This document shows positions 16,700 to 25,972 of a DNA stretch of 31,531 nt, piece after piece (position 1 is the first letter of the stretch; each line of letters begins with the position of its first letter). This DNA is from an uncultured Bacilli bacterium (GTDB lineage Bacteria > Bacillota_I > Bacilli_A > RF39 > UBA660). Both the position numbers and the translations under genes were made by a program. The notes beneath the pieces were generated by a model that did no database searches, was not told the DNA's origin, and saw only the letters and a program-made list of their open reading frames with translations. The stretch lies in assembly GCA_934097015.1 (NCBI GenBank), contig CAKONF010000012.1, forward strand, positions 1 through 31,531, written 5' to 3'.

Positions 16700-19600
16700 T
16701 AAATTTCATCCCCTTCTAAATTACCATCATTTATAGCTTCTAACTCTTCATCCGTAGGATTTTCTTCTGTCTCAATTATATCTTCGTCTTCATTTTCTTC
16801 ATCTGGAACGTATTCAGTATCTATTTCCTTATCTTCTTCTGGTATTAAACTCTTATTTACATCTATTTCATCAATAGTTATAGGAGCATCATCATCTTCC
16901 TCTTCAAGTTCATTTATATCACGAACTTCATCATTATTATCAATAAATGAAATATCTAATCCTAAAGCTTGGAATTCTTTTATTAATACTCTGAAACTTT
17001 CTGGAACACCAGCTTGACTAATATTTTTACCTTTAACTAAAGCTTCATAAACTTTAACACGTCCAACAACATCATCAGATTTAATAGTTAAAATTTCTTG
17101 TAATACATGAGCAGCACCATAAGCATATAGAGCCCAAACTTCCATTTCTCCGAAACGTTGTCCACCAAATTGTGCTTTACCACCTAATGGTTGTTGAGTA
17201 ACAAGTGAATAAGGTCCAGTAGAACGAGCATGTAATTTATCATCAACCATATGATGTAATTTAATCATATACATGACACCAACTGCTACTCTATTTTCAA
17301 ATGGTTCACCAGTACGACCATTATAAAGAATAGTTTTACCATCTTTATCAAGTCCAGCTTCTTCCATCATTTCAGCGATATCTTCTACAGTAGCACCATC
17401 GAATACTGGTGTCGCACAATAAACGCCTAATTTTTTAGCAGCCATTCCTAAATGTAATTCTAATATTTGTCCTAAATTCATACGTGATGGAACACCTTGT
17501 GGATTAAGTACAATATCTACTGGAGTACCATCTGGTAAATATGGCATATCTTCTTCTGGAAGAATAAGTGAAATAACACCCTTATTACCATGACGTCCAG
17601 ACATCTTATCTCCAACTTGAATTTTACGTTTTTGAATTATATATACCCTTATTACCTTAGAAACACCTGCAGCAAGTTCATCACTGTTTTCTTTAGTATA
17701 TATTTTAACATCATGAACTATACCATCTGCACCATGTGCAACACGAAGTGATGTATCTCTAACTTCACGAGTCTTTTCACCAAATATAGCATGTAATAAT
17801 TTTTCTTCACTAGTAAGTTCTTGAACTCCTTTTGGAGTAACTTTACCAACTAATATATCACCTTCGTGAACTTCAGTACCGATACGTATAATACCATTAG
17901 CATCTAAATTCTTACGTGCTTCTTCACTAACATTAGGAATATCGCGAGTAAATTCTTCAGGTCCTAATTTAGTATCACGACAATCTATATCATAGTGTTC
18001 TATATGTAATGATGTATAAACATCATCCTTAACTAATCTTTCATTTAATACAACAGCATCTTCATAGTTATAACCATTAAATGTCATAAACGCAACTGTC
18101 ATATTTTTCCCTAATGCAAGTTCTCCTTTACAAGTACTAGTACCATCTGCAAGAACTTCACCACGATGAACTTTATCACCTTTTTTAACAATAGGACTAT
18201 GATTTAAACATGTTTCTGCATTACTTCTTTCAAAATTATCTAAATAATAAACATCTTTATCTTTAGCATTTTTAATAACTATCTTTTTAGAATCAGCATA
18301 TTCTACAACACCATCAGCTTTAGCAACTATAGTTGAACCTGAATCTCTTGCAGCAATATATTCTACACCGGTTCCAACAAATGGAGCTTCACTTTGTAAA
18401 AGTGGTACAGCTTGACGTTGCATGTTAGATCCCATCAATGCTCTATGTGCATCATCATGATCCAAGAAAGGTATACAACTTGTTGTAATTGATACAACTT
18501 GACTTGGAGCAACGTCTATAAAATTAACTAATTCTTTTTTAACAATAACGTTTTCACCATTTAAACGAGCAACAACTTCTTTATCAGTTAAATTGTTATC
18601 TTTATCAATTCCTACAGTAGCTTGACTTATATAATAATCACTTTCTTCATCAGCTGTTAAATATATAACTTCATCAGTTACATGACAATCAACAACTTTT
18701 CTATATGGAGTCATTAAAAAACCATATTGATTAACCTTAGCATAACTTGCAATTGAAGTTATAAGACCAATGTTTGCACCTTCTGGTGATTCAATAGGAC
18801 AAATTCTACCATAGTGAGAAACATTAACGTCACGAACTTCCATTCCAGCTCTATCTCTTGATAAACCTCCAGGTCCAAGACTAGATAAACGTCTCTTATC
18901 TGTTAATTCTGCAATCGGATTAACTTGATCCATAAATTTTGATAATTGACTTGATCCAAAGAATTCTTTCATAGCAGCTGTAACAGGACGTATATTAATT
19001 AATGTTTTTGGAGTCACATTTTCTAACTCTTGAGTAGTCATTCTCTCACGAATAACTCTTTCCATACGAACCATACCAGTTCTAAATTGATTTTGAATTA
19101 ATTCACCAACTTGTCTAACACGACGATTAGCTAAATGGTCTATTTCATCAATATTTCCAATATTATCAAGTAAATTCAAATAATATGATATAGCACCATA
19201 AATATCAGAAATAGTTAAACGTCTAGAATCAATACTTTGATCATTACCAATTACTTTAATAATTTCTTTTTCATTATTCTTATTATATACAAGAACTTCT
19301 TGAACTTTATTATACTCATCTAACTCTTCATTGATAGTAACTGTTTTCAAATTATAACCATTAAGAAATATAGGTCTAATTTTCTCTAATGTAGCTTTAT
19401 CTATTATTGTACCTTTTTCTACAATAACATCTTTACCATCTTTAATATTTTCAGCTATCTTCTCACCCAATAAACGATCTAAAACGTTTAATTTTTTATT
19501 AAATTTATAACGACCTACACGAGCTAAATCATAACGGAACTTATCAAAGAAACGTGTAATCAATTGATTCTTTGCAGAATCAAGAGTTGCAGGTTCACCT

Positions 19601-20325
19601 GGTCTTAATTTTTCATAAATTTCAATTAATGCTTCATCTGTATTTTTAGTAGAATCTTTTTCTAAAGTATTTTTAATAAATCTATTATCTCCAAATACTT
19701 CTAATATTTCTTCATCACTAGACAAACCTAAAGCACGTAAAAGAGTTGTAACAGTAACTTTTCTAGTTCTATCTATTCTTACATAAATAACATCTCTTGC
19801 ATCAAGTTCAAACTCTAACCAAGTACCTTTATTAGGAATCATTTCTCCACTTACTACTGGACGCCCATTTTTATCAATTTCACGTTTAAAATAAATAGAT
19901 GGACTACGTACTAATTGTGAAACAATAACACGTTCAACACCATTTATAATAAATGTTCCAGCATCAGTCATCATAGGCATATCACCTAAGAATACTTCTT
20001 GTTCTTTTACTTCACCTGTTTCATTTATAAAAACACGTGCATTAACCTTTAATGGTGCACTATAAGTCACCATTCTTTCTTTTGATTCCTTTACCCCATA
20101 TCTAGGTTCATCAAAACAATAATCACTAAAACTTAGAGATATATTACCAGTGAAACTTTCTACAGGAAATAAGTCATCAAATACTTCTTTAATCCCATCA
20201 GTCAAAAACCATTTATATGATTCTTTCTGAATATCTAATAAATCTTTTAATTCATATTTATTAGTAGTTTTTGAGAAAGATCTTCTTTCTCTATGGTCAC
20301 CAAATTTTTCTACTTTGTATGCCAC
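16699..20325 (-). CDS. rpoB: DNA-directed RNA polymerase subunit beta
   Basis: A 1208-residue beta subunit. Conserved blocks include the rifampicin pocket (GSSQLSKFMDQ, about 457-467), GPGGLSRDRAGMEVRDV, HYGRICPIESPEGANIGLI and the C-terminal GGKAQFGGQRFGEMEVWA. Within the rifampicin region, position 463 (E. coli 513) is Lys instead of Gln and 476 (E. coli 526) is Asp instead of His; both changes are known to give resistance, so the enzyme is predicted to resist rifamycins. Starts at GTG 20325 behind GGGGTGA. The tail is strongly acidic. A promoter lies across the end of the upstream methyltransferase gene. Confidence 0.99.
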   Translation of the reverse strand: MAYKVEKFGDHRERRSFSKTTNKYELKDLLDIQKESYKWFLTDGIKEVFDDLFPVESFTGNISLSFSDYCFDEPRYGVKESKERMVTYSAPLKVNARVFINETGEVKEQEVFLGDMPMMTDAGTFIINGVERVIVSQLVRSPSIYFKREIDKNGRPVVSGEMIPNKGTWLEFELDARDVIYVRIDRTRKVTVTTLLRALGLSSDEEILEVFGDNRFIKNTLEKDSTKNTDEALIEIYEKLRPGEPATLDSAKNQLITRFFDKFRYDLARVGRYKFNKKLNVLDRLLGEKIAENIKDGKDVIVEKGTIIDKATLEKIRPIFLNGYNLKTVTINEELDEYNKVQEVLVYNKNNEKEIIKVIGNDQSIDSRRLTISDIYGAISYYLNLLDNIGNIDEIDHLANRRVRQVGELIQNQFRTGMVRMERVIRERMTTQELENVTPKTLINIRPVTAAMKEFFGSSQLSKFMDQVNPIAELTDKRRLSSLGPGGLSRDRAGMEVRDVNVSHYGRICPIESPEGANIGLITSIASYAKVNQYGFLMTPYRKVVDCHVTDEVIYLTADEESDYYISQATVGIDKDNNLTDKEVVARLNGENVIVKKELVNFIDVAPSQVVSITTSCIPFLDHDDAHRALMGSNMQRQAVPLLQSEAPFVGTGVEYIAARDSGSTIVAKADGVVEYADSKKIVIKNAKDKDVYYLDNFERSNAETCLNHSPIVKKGDKVHRGEVLADGTSTCKGELALGKNMTVAFMTFNGYNYEDAVVLNERLVKDDVYTSLHIEHYDIDCRDTKLGPEEFTRDIPNVSEEARKNLDANGIIRIGTEVHEGDILVGKVTPKGVQELTSEEKLLHAIFGEKTREVRDTSLRVAHGADGIVHDVKIYTKENSDELAAGVSKVIRVYIIQKRKIQVGDKMSGRHGNKGVISLILPEEDMPYLPDGTPVDIVLNPQGVPSRMNLGQILELHLGMAAKKLGVYCATPVFDGATVEDIAEMMEEAGLDKDGKTILYNGRTGEPFENRVAVGVMYMIKLHHMVDDKLHARSTGPYSLVTQQPLGGKAQFGGQRFGEMEVWALYAYGAAHVLQEILTIKSDDVVGRVKVYEALVKGKNISQAGVPESFRVLIKEFQALGLDISFIDNNDEVRDINELEEEDDDAPITIDEIDVNKSLIPEEDKEIDTEYVPDEENEDEDIIETEENPTDEELEAINDGNLEGDEI

Positions 20326-20399
20326 TCAAGTTCACCCCAATACTAGTATTTTTTTAAGGTAGTAATCTTCAATAAAAGAGACTACGCCACCAATTTAAA

Positions 20400-20428
20400 A
20401 TTTTATCAATAAAAAACGAATATGTCAA
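20400..20428 (-). promoter_or_regulatory. rpoBC promoter
   Basis: TTGACA (20423-20428), 17-base spacer, extended -10 TGA-TAAAAT (20400-20405). The -35 overlaps the stop codon of the methyltransferase gene. A leader of roughly 70 bases follows; it shows no terminator-type hairpin. Confidence 0.88.
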
Positions 20429-21015
20429 CGCTTTTTACAAAGAATTACAAAAAATCCCTTTTTTTTATCCAACACGCTTACGTCATAAACGTCTTTTATT
20501 TTTTCAATTACACTTTTTACTCCATGATCTTTATTCATCACAAAATAAAACTCTCCATCCTGATTTAAATAATTAACTGCATTATTAATAATATTCATAT
20601 ATATTTCTTTACCCGCTCTAATAGGTGGATTAGAAATAATAACATCATATTTTTTATCAATATTACTATATATATCACTTATAAAAGAAAGAGCATTTAC
20701 ATTCATATTTTTTATATTCAAATTAGATAAATGAACCGCCCTCTTATTAATATCTATCATATCTACATCAGAATTCATAATCCTAGATATAGTTATCCCT
20801 ATAAAACCATATCCACAACCAACATCTAATACACTTACATTCTTCCTACCAACTTTAAAATAATTTTCTACAAGCAATTTACTTGCATAATCAACTCTAT
20901 CTTTAGAAAATACACCTAAATCACTAGTAAAATTAAATGTATAATCATCATATTTATATATTATATTTCTATATTCGCTCTTTAAATTTTCATCATTAGT
21001 GAAATATTGTCCCAT
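20425..21015 (-). CDS. Class I SAM methyltransferase, RsmC/YbxB-like 16S rRNA methylase
   Basis: A methyltransferase of about 196 residues with the SAM loop LDVGCGYGFIG, the acidic ribose-binding DMIDIN and the NPP catalytic motif (ISNPPIRAG), which matches the small-subunit G-methylases of the RsmC/YbxB type. The frame opens at ATG 21021, but AAGGGG is too close to it, and the ATG at 21015 (MGQYF) is properly spaced. In B. subtilis ybxB likewise sits directly before rpoB, which supports the call; the ribosomal protein genes that normally precede it are absent here. Ends in TGA. Promoter with TGT-TATAAT upstream. Confidence 0.9.
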   Translation of the reverse strand: MGQYFTNDENLKSEYRNIIYKYDDYTFNFTSDLGVFSKDRVDYASKLLVENYFKVGRKNVSVLDVGCGYGFIGITISRIMNSDVDMIDINKRAVHLSNLNIKNMNVNALSFISDIYSNIDKKYDVIISNPPIRAGKEIYMNIINNAVNYLNQDGEFYFVMNKDHGVKSVIEKIKDVYDVSVLDKKKGFFVILCKKR

Positions 21016-21044
21016 TAACATTCCCCTTTTTTAAATGTATTTTA

Positions 21045-21053
21045 ATTATAACA
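21045..21053 (-). promoter_or_regulatory. Extended -10 promoter of the RsmC-like gene
   Basis: TGT-TATAAT (hexamer 21045-21050). No good -35 is visible at the usual distance, in keeping with an extended -10 promoter. Confidence 0.65.
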
Positions 21054-21090
21054 CACAAATTTATAAAACAAAAGAAAAAATTTACGACAC

Positions 21091-21119
21091 AAAAAAAAAG
21101 AGACTTAATTCAAAGTCTC
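21091..21119 (-). terminator. Strong intrinsic terminator of the 21105-22661 gene
   Basis: Stem GAGACTT / AAGTCTC (21100-21106 and 21113-21119) followed by nine T on the minus strand; it overlaps the stop codon. Confidence 0.9.
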
Positions 21120-22661
21120 AACAATTTCTTTTTCTTTCTTACTAATTACTAGGTTTCCATTTTCATCAATAATAATTTTTACATCTTCATTAAAGTTATC
21201 TTCAAAGTTATCTTTTTTATCAACATCATTATCTTTATTTTCTTTACCATCAATTACTTCTTCACTAATAACTTCTTTATTCTCATCAATTTCTTTAATA
21301 ACAACATTATTATCTTCATTAATACTATAAGTATATAACTTACCATTAAAAATAAATTCTTTACTAGTAATAGTTATTTGATATAAACCACTCATATCAA
21401 TTTTATCTTTAAATTTAATCTCTTTATCAGTATCTATAACTAAATATCCATTAAATTTCATATTAGTAATATCTGTTTTATCAACTAAATAAACATTTCC
21501 ATTAATATTTATAGTAGCTTGTTTATCTTCATCTATAACAACATCATTACCAGTAATATCTTTAACTACTATATTTTGATTTTTATCTTTATCACTTAAA
21601 TCATTATTATCAGAATTAACTTCTCCAATATTTTTTATAACTTCATTACCATTTTCATCAATTACTTTTTCTTCTTTACTCTTATCATATTCATATACCA
21701 TATCATAAATATTAAATTCATTCTTATCAAATACTCTATAAGCATCTCCTACAACTACTTTAATACTTAATACAACTTTATTAGGAGTATTACTATTTAA
21801 TATAGTATCACCATTAACTAATTCCTTATATTCTAAATAATCTTTATTAATATCATTTTTCAAAGCATAATATATTTTATATTCCATATCTATATTATTT
21901 ACTCTAACACTAATTTTATCATTAACACTAGCTACTACACTTTGTTCTGTAATAACATTATCATTTTGTAAAACATCAACACTTATATTAGATAAATCAA
22001 TTACATTTTTTTCCTCTTCAACTTTATTTTTTATACCCACAATACCATACATAGATAAATGAGTAGTACTAAATTTAATATATCCATCACTAACATTTGT
22101 TTCAAATACTTCATCACTTATAACACCATCATCTTTAATATAAATAACTTTATAAGTATCATAACCAATTAAATCACCATTTAATGGAATACTAACATTA
22201 ATTAATGAATTACTAACATTCTTTTTAATGTTATTGTTATCATATAAAGAAATATCATACAATGAAATAACATTATTATCTTTTAAATATTGATTAATAT
22301 CAATCTTTTTACTAACTAAATTATCAGTATCATTAATTTCATCACTTAATTTATAATTATAAATAAACTTATATTCACTATCTATTACACTCTTATAAAT
22401 ATTTTCATTTTTTACTTCTTCTTTTTTATCTTCTACAACATTATTACTAACAGTTTTAACAGTATTTACTTTTTTAGTAGTTGTTGGTTCTGTAGTTATC
22501 TTCTCTGTAGTTTTCTTAGTTGTTGTATTTTTATCTTTATCACCACTTACCAAAGATTTATTATTAAAATGTACTATTAATACTATTCCTAATAATATCA
22601 ATAATATAATACCTATTACATAATATTTTGTTTTCTTTTCATCTATTTCCAATTTAAACAC
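21105..22661 (-). CDS. Membrane-anchored extracellular protein, function unknown
   Basis: A 518-residue protein with one N-terminal membrane helix (about 13-31), a Thr/Lys-rich linker (about 44-72) of the kind that spans the cell wall, and a long acidic external part. Residues about 150-215 contain IPLNGDLIGYDTYKVIYI and FSTTHLSMYGIVG, a beta domain common in Bacillota surface proteins. The last 150 residues are dominated by Asp, Glu, Lys and Asn with repeated DENGN-type turns (for example IDENGNEVIKN and IDENGNLVIS), suggesting repetitive beta hairpins. No catalytic motif or sortase signal. Start is GTG at 22661 behind AAGGTAGGG. Monocistronic with its own promoter and terminator. An adhesin or wall-associated sensor is possible, but unproven. 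Confidence 0.8.
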   Translation of the reverse strand: MFKLEIDEKKTKYYVIGIILLILLGIVLIVHFNNKSLVSGDKDKNTTTKKTTEKITTEPTTTKKVNTVKTVSNNVVEDKKEEVKNENIYKSVIDSEYKFIYNYKLSDEINDTDNLVSKKIDINQYLKDNNVISLYDISLYDNNNIKKNVSNSLINVSIPLNGDLIGYDTYKVIYIKDDGVISDEVFETNVSDGYIKFSTTHLSMYGIVGIKNKVEEEKNVIDLSNISVDVLQNDNVITEQSVVASVNDKISVRVNNIDMEYKIYYALKNDINKDYLEYKELVNGDTILNSNTPNKVVLSIKVVVGDAYRVFDKNEFNIYDMVYEYDKSKEEKVIDENGNEVIKNIGEVNSDNNDLSDKDKNQNIVVKDITGNDVVIDEDKQATININGNVYLVDKTDITNMKFNGYLVIDTDKEIKFKDKIDMSGLYQITITSKEFIFNGKLYTYSINEDNNVVIKEIDENKEVISEEVIDGKENKDNDVDKKDNFEDNFNEDVKIIIDENGNLVISKKEKEIVETLN

Positions 22662-22689
22662 CCTACCTTCAAGTAAAAGTATAAAGTTT

Positions 22690-22717
22690 ATTATATTAAA
22701 AGTAAAGTCTTAATCAA
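22690..22717 (-). promoter_or_regulatory. Promoter of the 21105-22661 gene
   Basis: TTGATT (22712-22717), 16-base spacer, TATAAT (22690-22695). Confidence 0.75.
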
Positions 22718-22756
22718 TAATATTTACTTTTTCTTTACAAAAAAATATATAAAAAA

Positions 22757-25027
22757 TCATTTAAACAATTCTTTATATATTTCATCATAATTTTTTACAA
22801 GTTTTATATCAATTTTTTCTTTTATATTATTTGGTATTGTATCTAAATCTACTTTATTATTATATGGAATATATATAGTATTAATTCCATTATTATAGGC
22901 TCCAATAATTTTTTCTTTTATACTACCAACAGCAAGTACATCACCATTCAAAGTAACTTCACCAGTCATAGCAATATCACTTGAAACAATTTTATTTTTT
23001 AAAATACTTAATATAGCTGTAGTAATTGCAATTCCACCACTAGAACCATCTTTTTTAACTCCAGCATTTAACAAATTTATATGTATATCTAAATTACTAA
23101 TATCTTTTGTTATATATTTTTTATATTTAATCAAACTTAAAGAAACTCTAATACTTTCTTTCAAAATATCTAAAGCATTACCAGTAATGATAATATCTCC
23201 ATTTCCAGGTATTGATATACACTCAATTTTTTGTATATTACCTCCATTAGAATTACAACCTAAACTATTAACAACACCCTTATGATTTAATATTTCTTCT
23301 TTAGTATATTTTACCTCTCCAAGAACTTTATTAACAAAATCTGTACTTATAGATTTACTTTTAATATTTTCTAAACAATAATTTCTAATTAATCTTTTTA
23401 AAATTCTAAATAATTCACGTACACCAGATTCCTTCGTATAATTATCTATAATATAAAGTAAAGTATCATCACTAAATTTAACATTATTAATACCATACTT
23501 TAAAATTATTTCTGGAATTAAATATTTTTTTGCAATATCTATCTTTTCATATTCAGTATATGAATTAATTTCAATAATCTCTAATCTATCTCTTAAAGCA
23601 GTAGGAATATCATTTAAATTATTAGCAGTTAATATAAACATTACTTTAGATAAATCAAAAGGTTCTTCTATATAATTATCAATGAATATTTTATTCTGTG
23701 ATTCATCTAAGATATCAAGTAATGTATTAGATGGATCACCTTTATAATCATGACTCATTTTATCTATTTCATCTATTAAAATAACAGGATTCATAACTCC
23801 ACATTTATTTATACCTTGTATTATTTTACCAGGATTAGCTCCTAAAAACGTTCTTCTATGACCTACAAGTTCACTATAATCATTAAGTCCACCAACACTA
23901 ATTTTATAAAATTCTCTACTAAGTGCGTTGCTAATACTTATTCCAAGAGTAGTTTTACCAACACCAGGTGGACCTACTAAACATAAAATAGGACTAGAAA
24001 CATCTTTATTTATATTTTTAATACTAACAAATTCTAATATTCTCTTCTTTATATTATCAAGACCATAATGAGTTTTATCCAAAGATTTTTTTATTTTTTT
24101 TATATCAGTTTCTTCTTTTTTATATTTATTCCAAGGTAAATTTAATACCCAATCTAAATAATTTCTAATAACAGAAACATCAGGATTATTATCATTAGTA
24201 TATTCATATCTTTTAATTTCATTCTTAAACTTATTTCTAGTTTTTATAGATAAATCCAAACTATCTAACAAAGTATTATAGTTATTTATTTCTAATTGTT
24301 TATCAGTTAAAATACCAAGTTCATTATTTAATTTATTAATTTTTTCTTTTAAAATAAAATCTCTTTGTTCTTTTTCGAATTTTTCTCTAATTTCATCTTC
24401 TATCTTAGTATCTAAATTTAAAACTTCTAATTCTATATTAATATCATTAACTAATTTTAAAGCCCTCTTAACATAATCAAATTCATTCATATAAAATAAT
24501 TTCTTATTTTGATCCATAGGCAAGAAAGAAACAATAATATCAGTTAATAAATCTAAATCATCAACATTTTCTATAGTAGAAGTAATTAAATTACTAGATT
24601 CACTATTAACAAGTATATATTCTTGTATTAATTCTTTAAGTTTTCTAACTAATGCAGTTTCTTTTATTTCATTATTATTTTTAACATATAATCTTTTAAC
24701 AGTACTTTTAAGTATTCCATCTTTATTTTGAAAATATGTAGAAACTTGAACTCTATTCAAACCTTTAATAATAATTCTATAATTATTATTAGGAAGTTTA
24801 ATCTTAGTTTTAATTTTACCTATTACACCAACTTTAGGTAAATCACTTGTACTAGGTTTTTCTTCTATTAAATTAATTGGACTAATAATCAAAATATTAG
24901 AATTATAATTTTTTATAGCATCATCTATAGCTTTTTTTGAAATATCATTATTGATTTCTAAACGTATCTCTTGATTAGGAAGTAATACTAATTTTTTTAA
25001 AAGTAAAATACTTAAATTTTCTTTCAT
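22757..25027 (-). CDS. lon: ATP-dependent Lon protease
   Basis: A 756-residue LonA protease that unfolds and degrades damaged or regulatory proteins. The N-terminal substrate domain (about 1-200) is followed by a coiled-coil linker (about 210-250), the AAA+ module with Walker A GPPGVGKTT (352-360) and Walker B VILIDEID, and the protease domain. The catalytic Ser lies in KDGSSGG (about S663) where most LonA have PKDGPSAG, and the Lys in VGSIKEK (about K704), so the dyad is present with slightly altered surroundings. Ribosome site GAGGAGG and a strong promoter lie upstream; no CIRCE or CtsR-type repeat was recognised. No clear terminator hairpin follows. Confidence 0.97.
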   Translation of the reverse strand: MKENLSILLLKKLVLLPNQEIRLEINNDISKKAIDDAIKNYNSNILIISPINLIEEKPSTSDLPKVGVIGKIKTKIKLPNNNYRIIIKGLNRVQVSTYFQNKDGILKSTVKRLYVKNNNEIKETALVRKLKELIQEYILVNSESSNLITSTIENVDDLDLLTDIIVSFLPMDQNKKLFYMNEFDYVKRALKLVNDINIELEVLNLDTKIEDEIREKFEKEQRDFILKEKINKLNNELGILTDKQLEINNYNTLLDSLDLSIKTRNKFKNEIKRYEYTNDNNPDVSVIRNYLDWVLNLPWNKYKKEETDIKKIKKSLDKTHYGLDNIKKRILEFVSIKNINKDVSSPILCLVGPPGVGKTTLGISISNALSREFYKISVGGLNDYSELVGHRRTFLGANPGKIIQGINKCGVMNPVILIDEIDKMSHDYKGDPSNTLLDILDESQNKIFIDNYIEEPFDLSKVMFILTANNLNDIPTALRDRLEIIEINSYTEYEKIDIAKKYLIPEIILKYGINNVKFSDDTLLYIIDNYTKESGVRELFRILKRLIRNYCLENIKSKSISTDFVNKVLGEVKYTKEEILNHKGVVNSLGCNSNGGNIQKIECISIPGNGDIIITGNALDILKESIRVSLSLIKYKKYITKDISNLDIHINLLNAGVKKDGSSGGIAITTAILSILKNKIVSSDIAMTGEVTLNGDVLAVGSIKEKIIGAYNNGINTIYIPYNNKVDLDTIPNNIKEKIDIKLVKNYDEIYKELFK

Positions 25028-25054
25028 AAAACTTCCTCCTCTGTAATGATTTTT

Positions 25055-25083
25055 ATTATAAACACATATTTATTTTTTGTAAA
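25055..25083 (-). promoter_or_regulatory. lon promoter
   Basis: TTTACA (25078-25083), 17-base spacer, TATAAT (25055-25060). Confidence 0.82.
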
Positions 25084-25090
25084 TATTAAA

Positions 25091-25120
25091 TCAAAAAAAA
25101 ATCAAATTTTCATTTGATTT
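25091..25120 (-). terminator. Intrinsic terminator of SipW-type gene 2
   Basis: A 9-bp stem AAATCAAAT / ATTTGATTT with a GAAA loop, starting directly at the stop codon and followed by a T run on the minus strand. Confidence 0.88.
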
Positions 25121-25891
25121 CTATTTAATACTAACTGTTATATCTAACGCAGCTTCGTTTTCAACATTTTGATTTGCATTTCTGTTAATATATTCAACTT
25201 TTAAGATATAATTTTTAGTTGCATAAGGTTCAGTATTAGCTTTAGCAGAACCAGGGATTTGTATACGAGCTGTATTAATAACTTTAGCAACATCACTTGT
25301 TGATGATACTTTACCAGTAGCAACTTGAGTAGTTGTTGCTGCATTAAATGTTGTAGTTGTATAAACATCAGCTAAAGTACCTTCAGTTAATTCATATAAA
25401 GTGTAAACAATATTATCATAATCCTTATCAGCTACGAAACAAGTTGCTGTTGGTGTTGCATCTAAAGAATTTTTTGTACTTGCAACATAACATGCATCTT
25501 TCAAAGTAGTTTGATCTACTTCAGAATTAGTTGCATCACTAGCATAATCCACACCACTATGCATAAAACTTGCTTTGTCTGTTGGAACAGTTGGAGTTAA
25601 AGTGATATCAAAATATCCTGCAGTTTCACCTTTGTTAATTACAGAGAATGATTTGTAAACAACATCTTCAACATTATCTCCTGGAATCATGTTTTCTAAC
25701 TTAACAGTCTTACCAGTATCTCCTACTTCTTTATACTCAATAGAACCAATTTGAGCTGCTGTAACAGTAGCAGTTGCTTCTTTTTCAGTTGTCACTCTAG
25801 TAACAAAGTACGCATAAGTAACTCCTACTATTGTTAGGGTAACCATAAATATTGCTGCTACACCTAAAGTTAATTTTTGTTTTGTGTTCAT
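25121..25891 (-). CDS. Secreted protein with SipW-type signal peptide (TasA/camelysin-like), copy 2
   Basis: A 256-residue exported protein. The signal (MNTKQKLTLGVAAIFM..., ending VTYAYFVTRV at about residue 32) is the same type as in the 2976-3821 protein. The mature part starts Glu/Thr-rich and has IEYKEVGD and LENMIPGD followed by a strand-rich region (FSVINKGETAGYFDITL), the arrangement seen in TasA/camelysin relatives, where PGD precedes the core beta sandwich. Two Cys (DACYVA, TATCFV) mirror the Cys pair of copy 1. It has its own promoter and terminator and lies between lon and the dcw cluster. It shares promoter spacing and a 17-base leader with copy 1, so the two are probably expressed alike. 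Confidence 0.82.
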   Translation of the reverse strand: MNTKQKLTLGVAAIFMVTLTIVGVTYAYFVTRVTTEKEATATVTAAQIGSIEYKEVGDTGKTVKLENMIPGDNVEDVVYKSFSVINKGETAGYFDITLTPTVPTDKASFMHSGVDYASDATNSEVDQTTLKDACYVASTKNSLDATPTATCFVADKDYDNIVYTLYELTEGTLADVYTTTTFNAATTTQVATGKVSSTSDVAKVINTARIQIPGSAKANTEPYATKNYILKVEYINRNANQNVENEAALDITVSIK

Positions 25892-25900
25892 ATTTTTTAT

Positions 25901-25945
25901 TCCTCCTACAATAAAATTATATTATACTGATACTCTTAAAGTCAA
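25901..25945 (-). promoter_or_regulatory. Sigma-A promoter and conserved leader, SipW-type gene 2
   Basis: TTGACT (25940-25945), 18-base spacer, TATAAT (25916-25921), then the 17-base block 25901-25917 (ATTTTATTGTAGGAGGA) identical to that of gene 1. A second TATAAT lies five bases further upstream but is only 13 from the -35. Confidence 0.8.
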
Positions 25946-25972
25946 GAAAAAAATTTCAATATTTTGAAATTT
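25946..25972 (-). terminator. Intrinsic terminator of the dcw unit
   Basis: A 9-bp stem AAATTTCAA / TTGAAATTT with a four-base loop followed by T on the minus strand. It covers the stop codon of the 25956 gene and abuts the next -35. Confidence 0.8.

Noticed and set aside
20326..20424. Attenuator or riboswitch in the rpoB leader
   Set aside because: Only a weak imperfect GTAGT/ACTAC pairing is visible and no U-tailed hairpin follows it.
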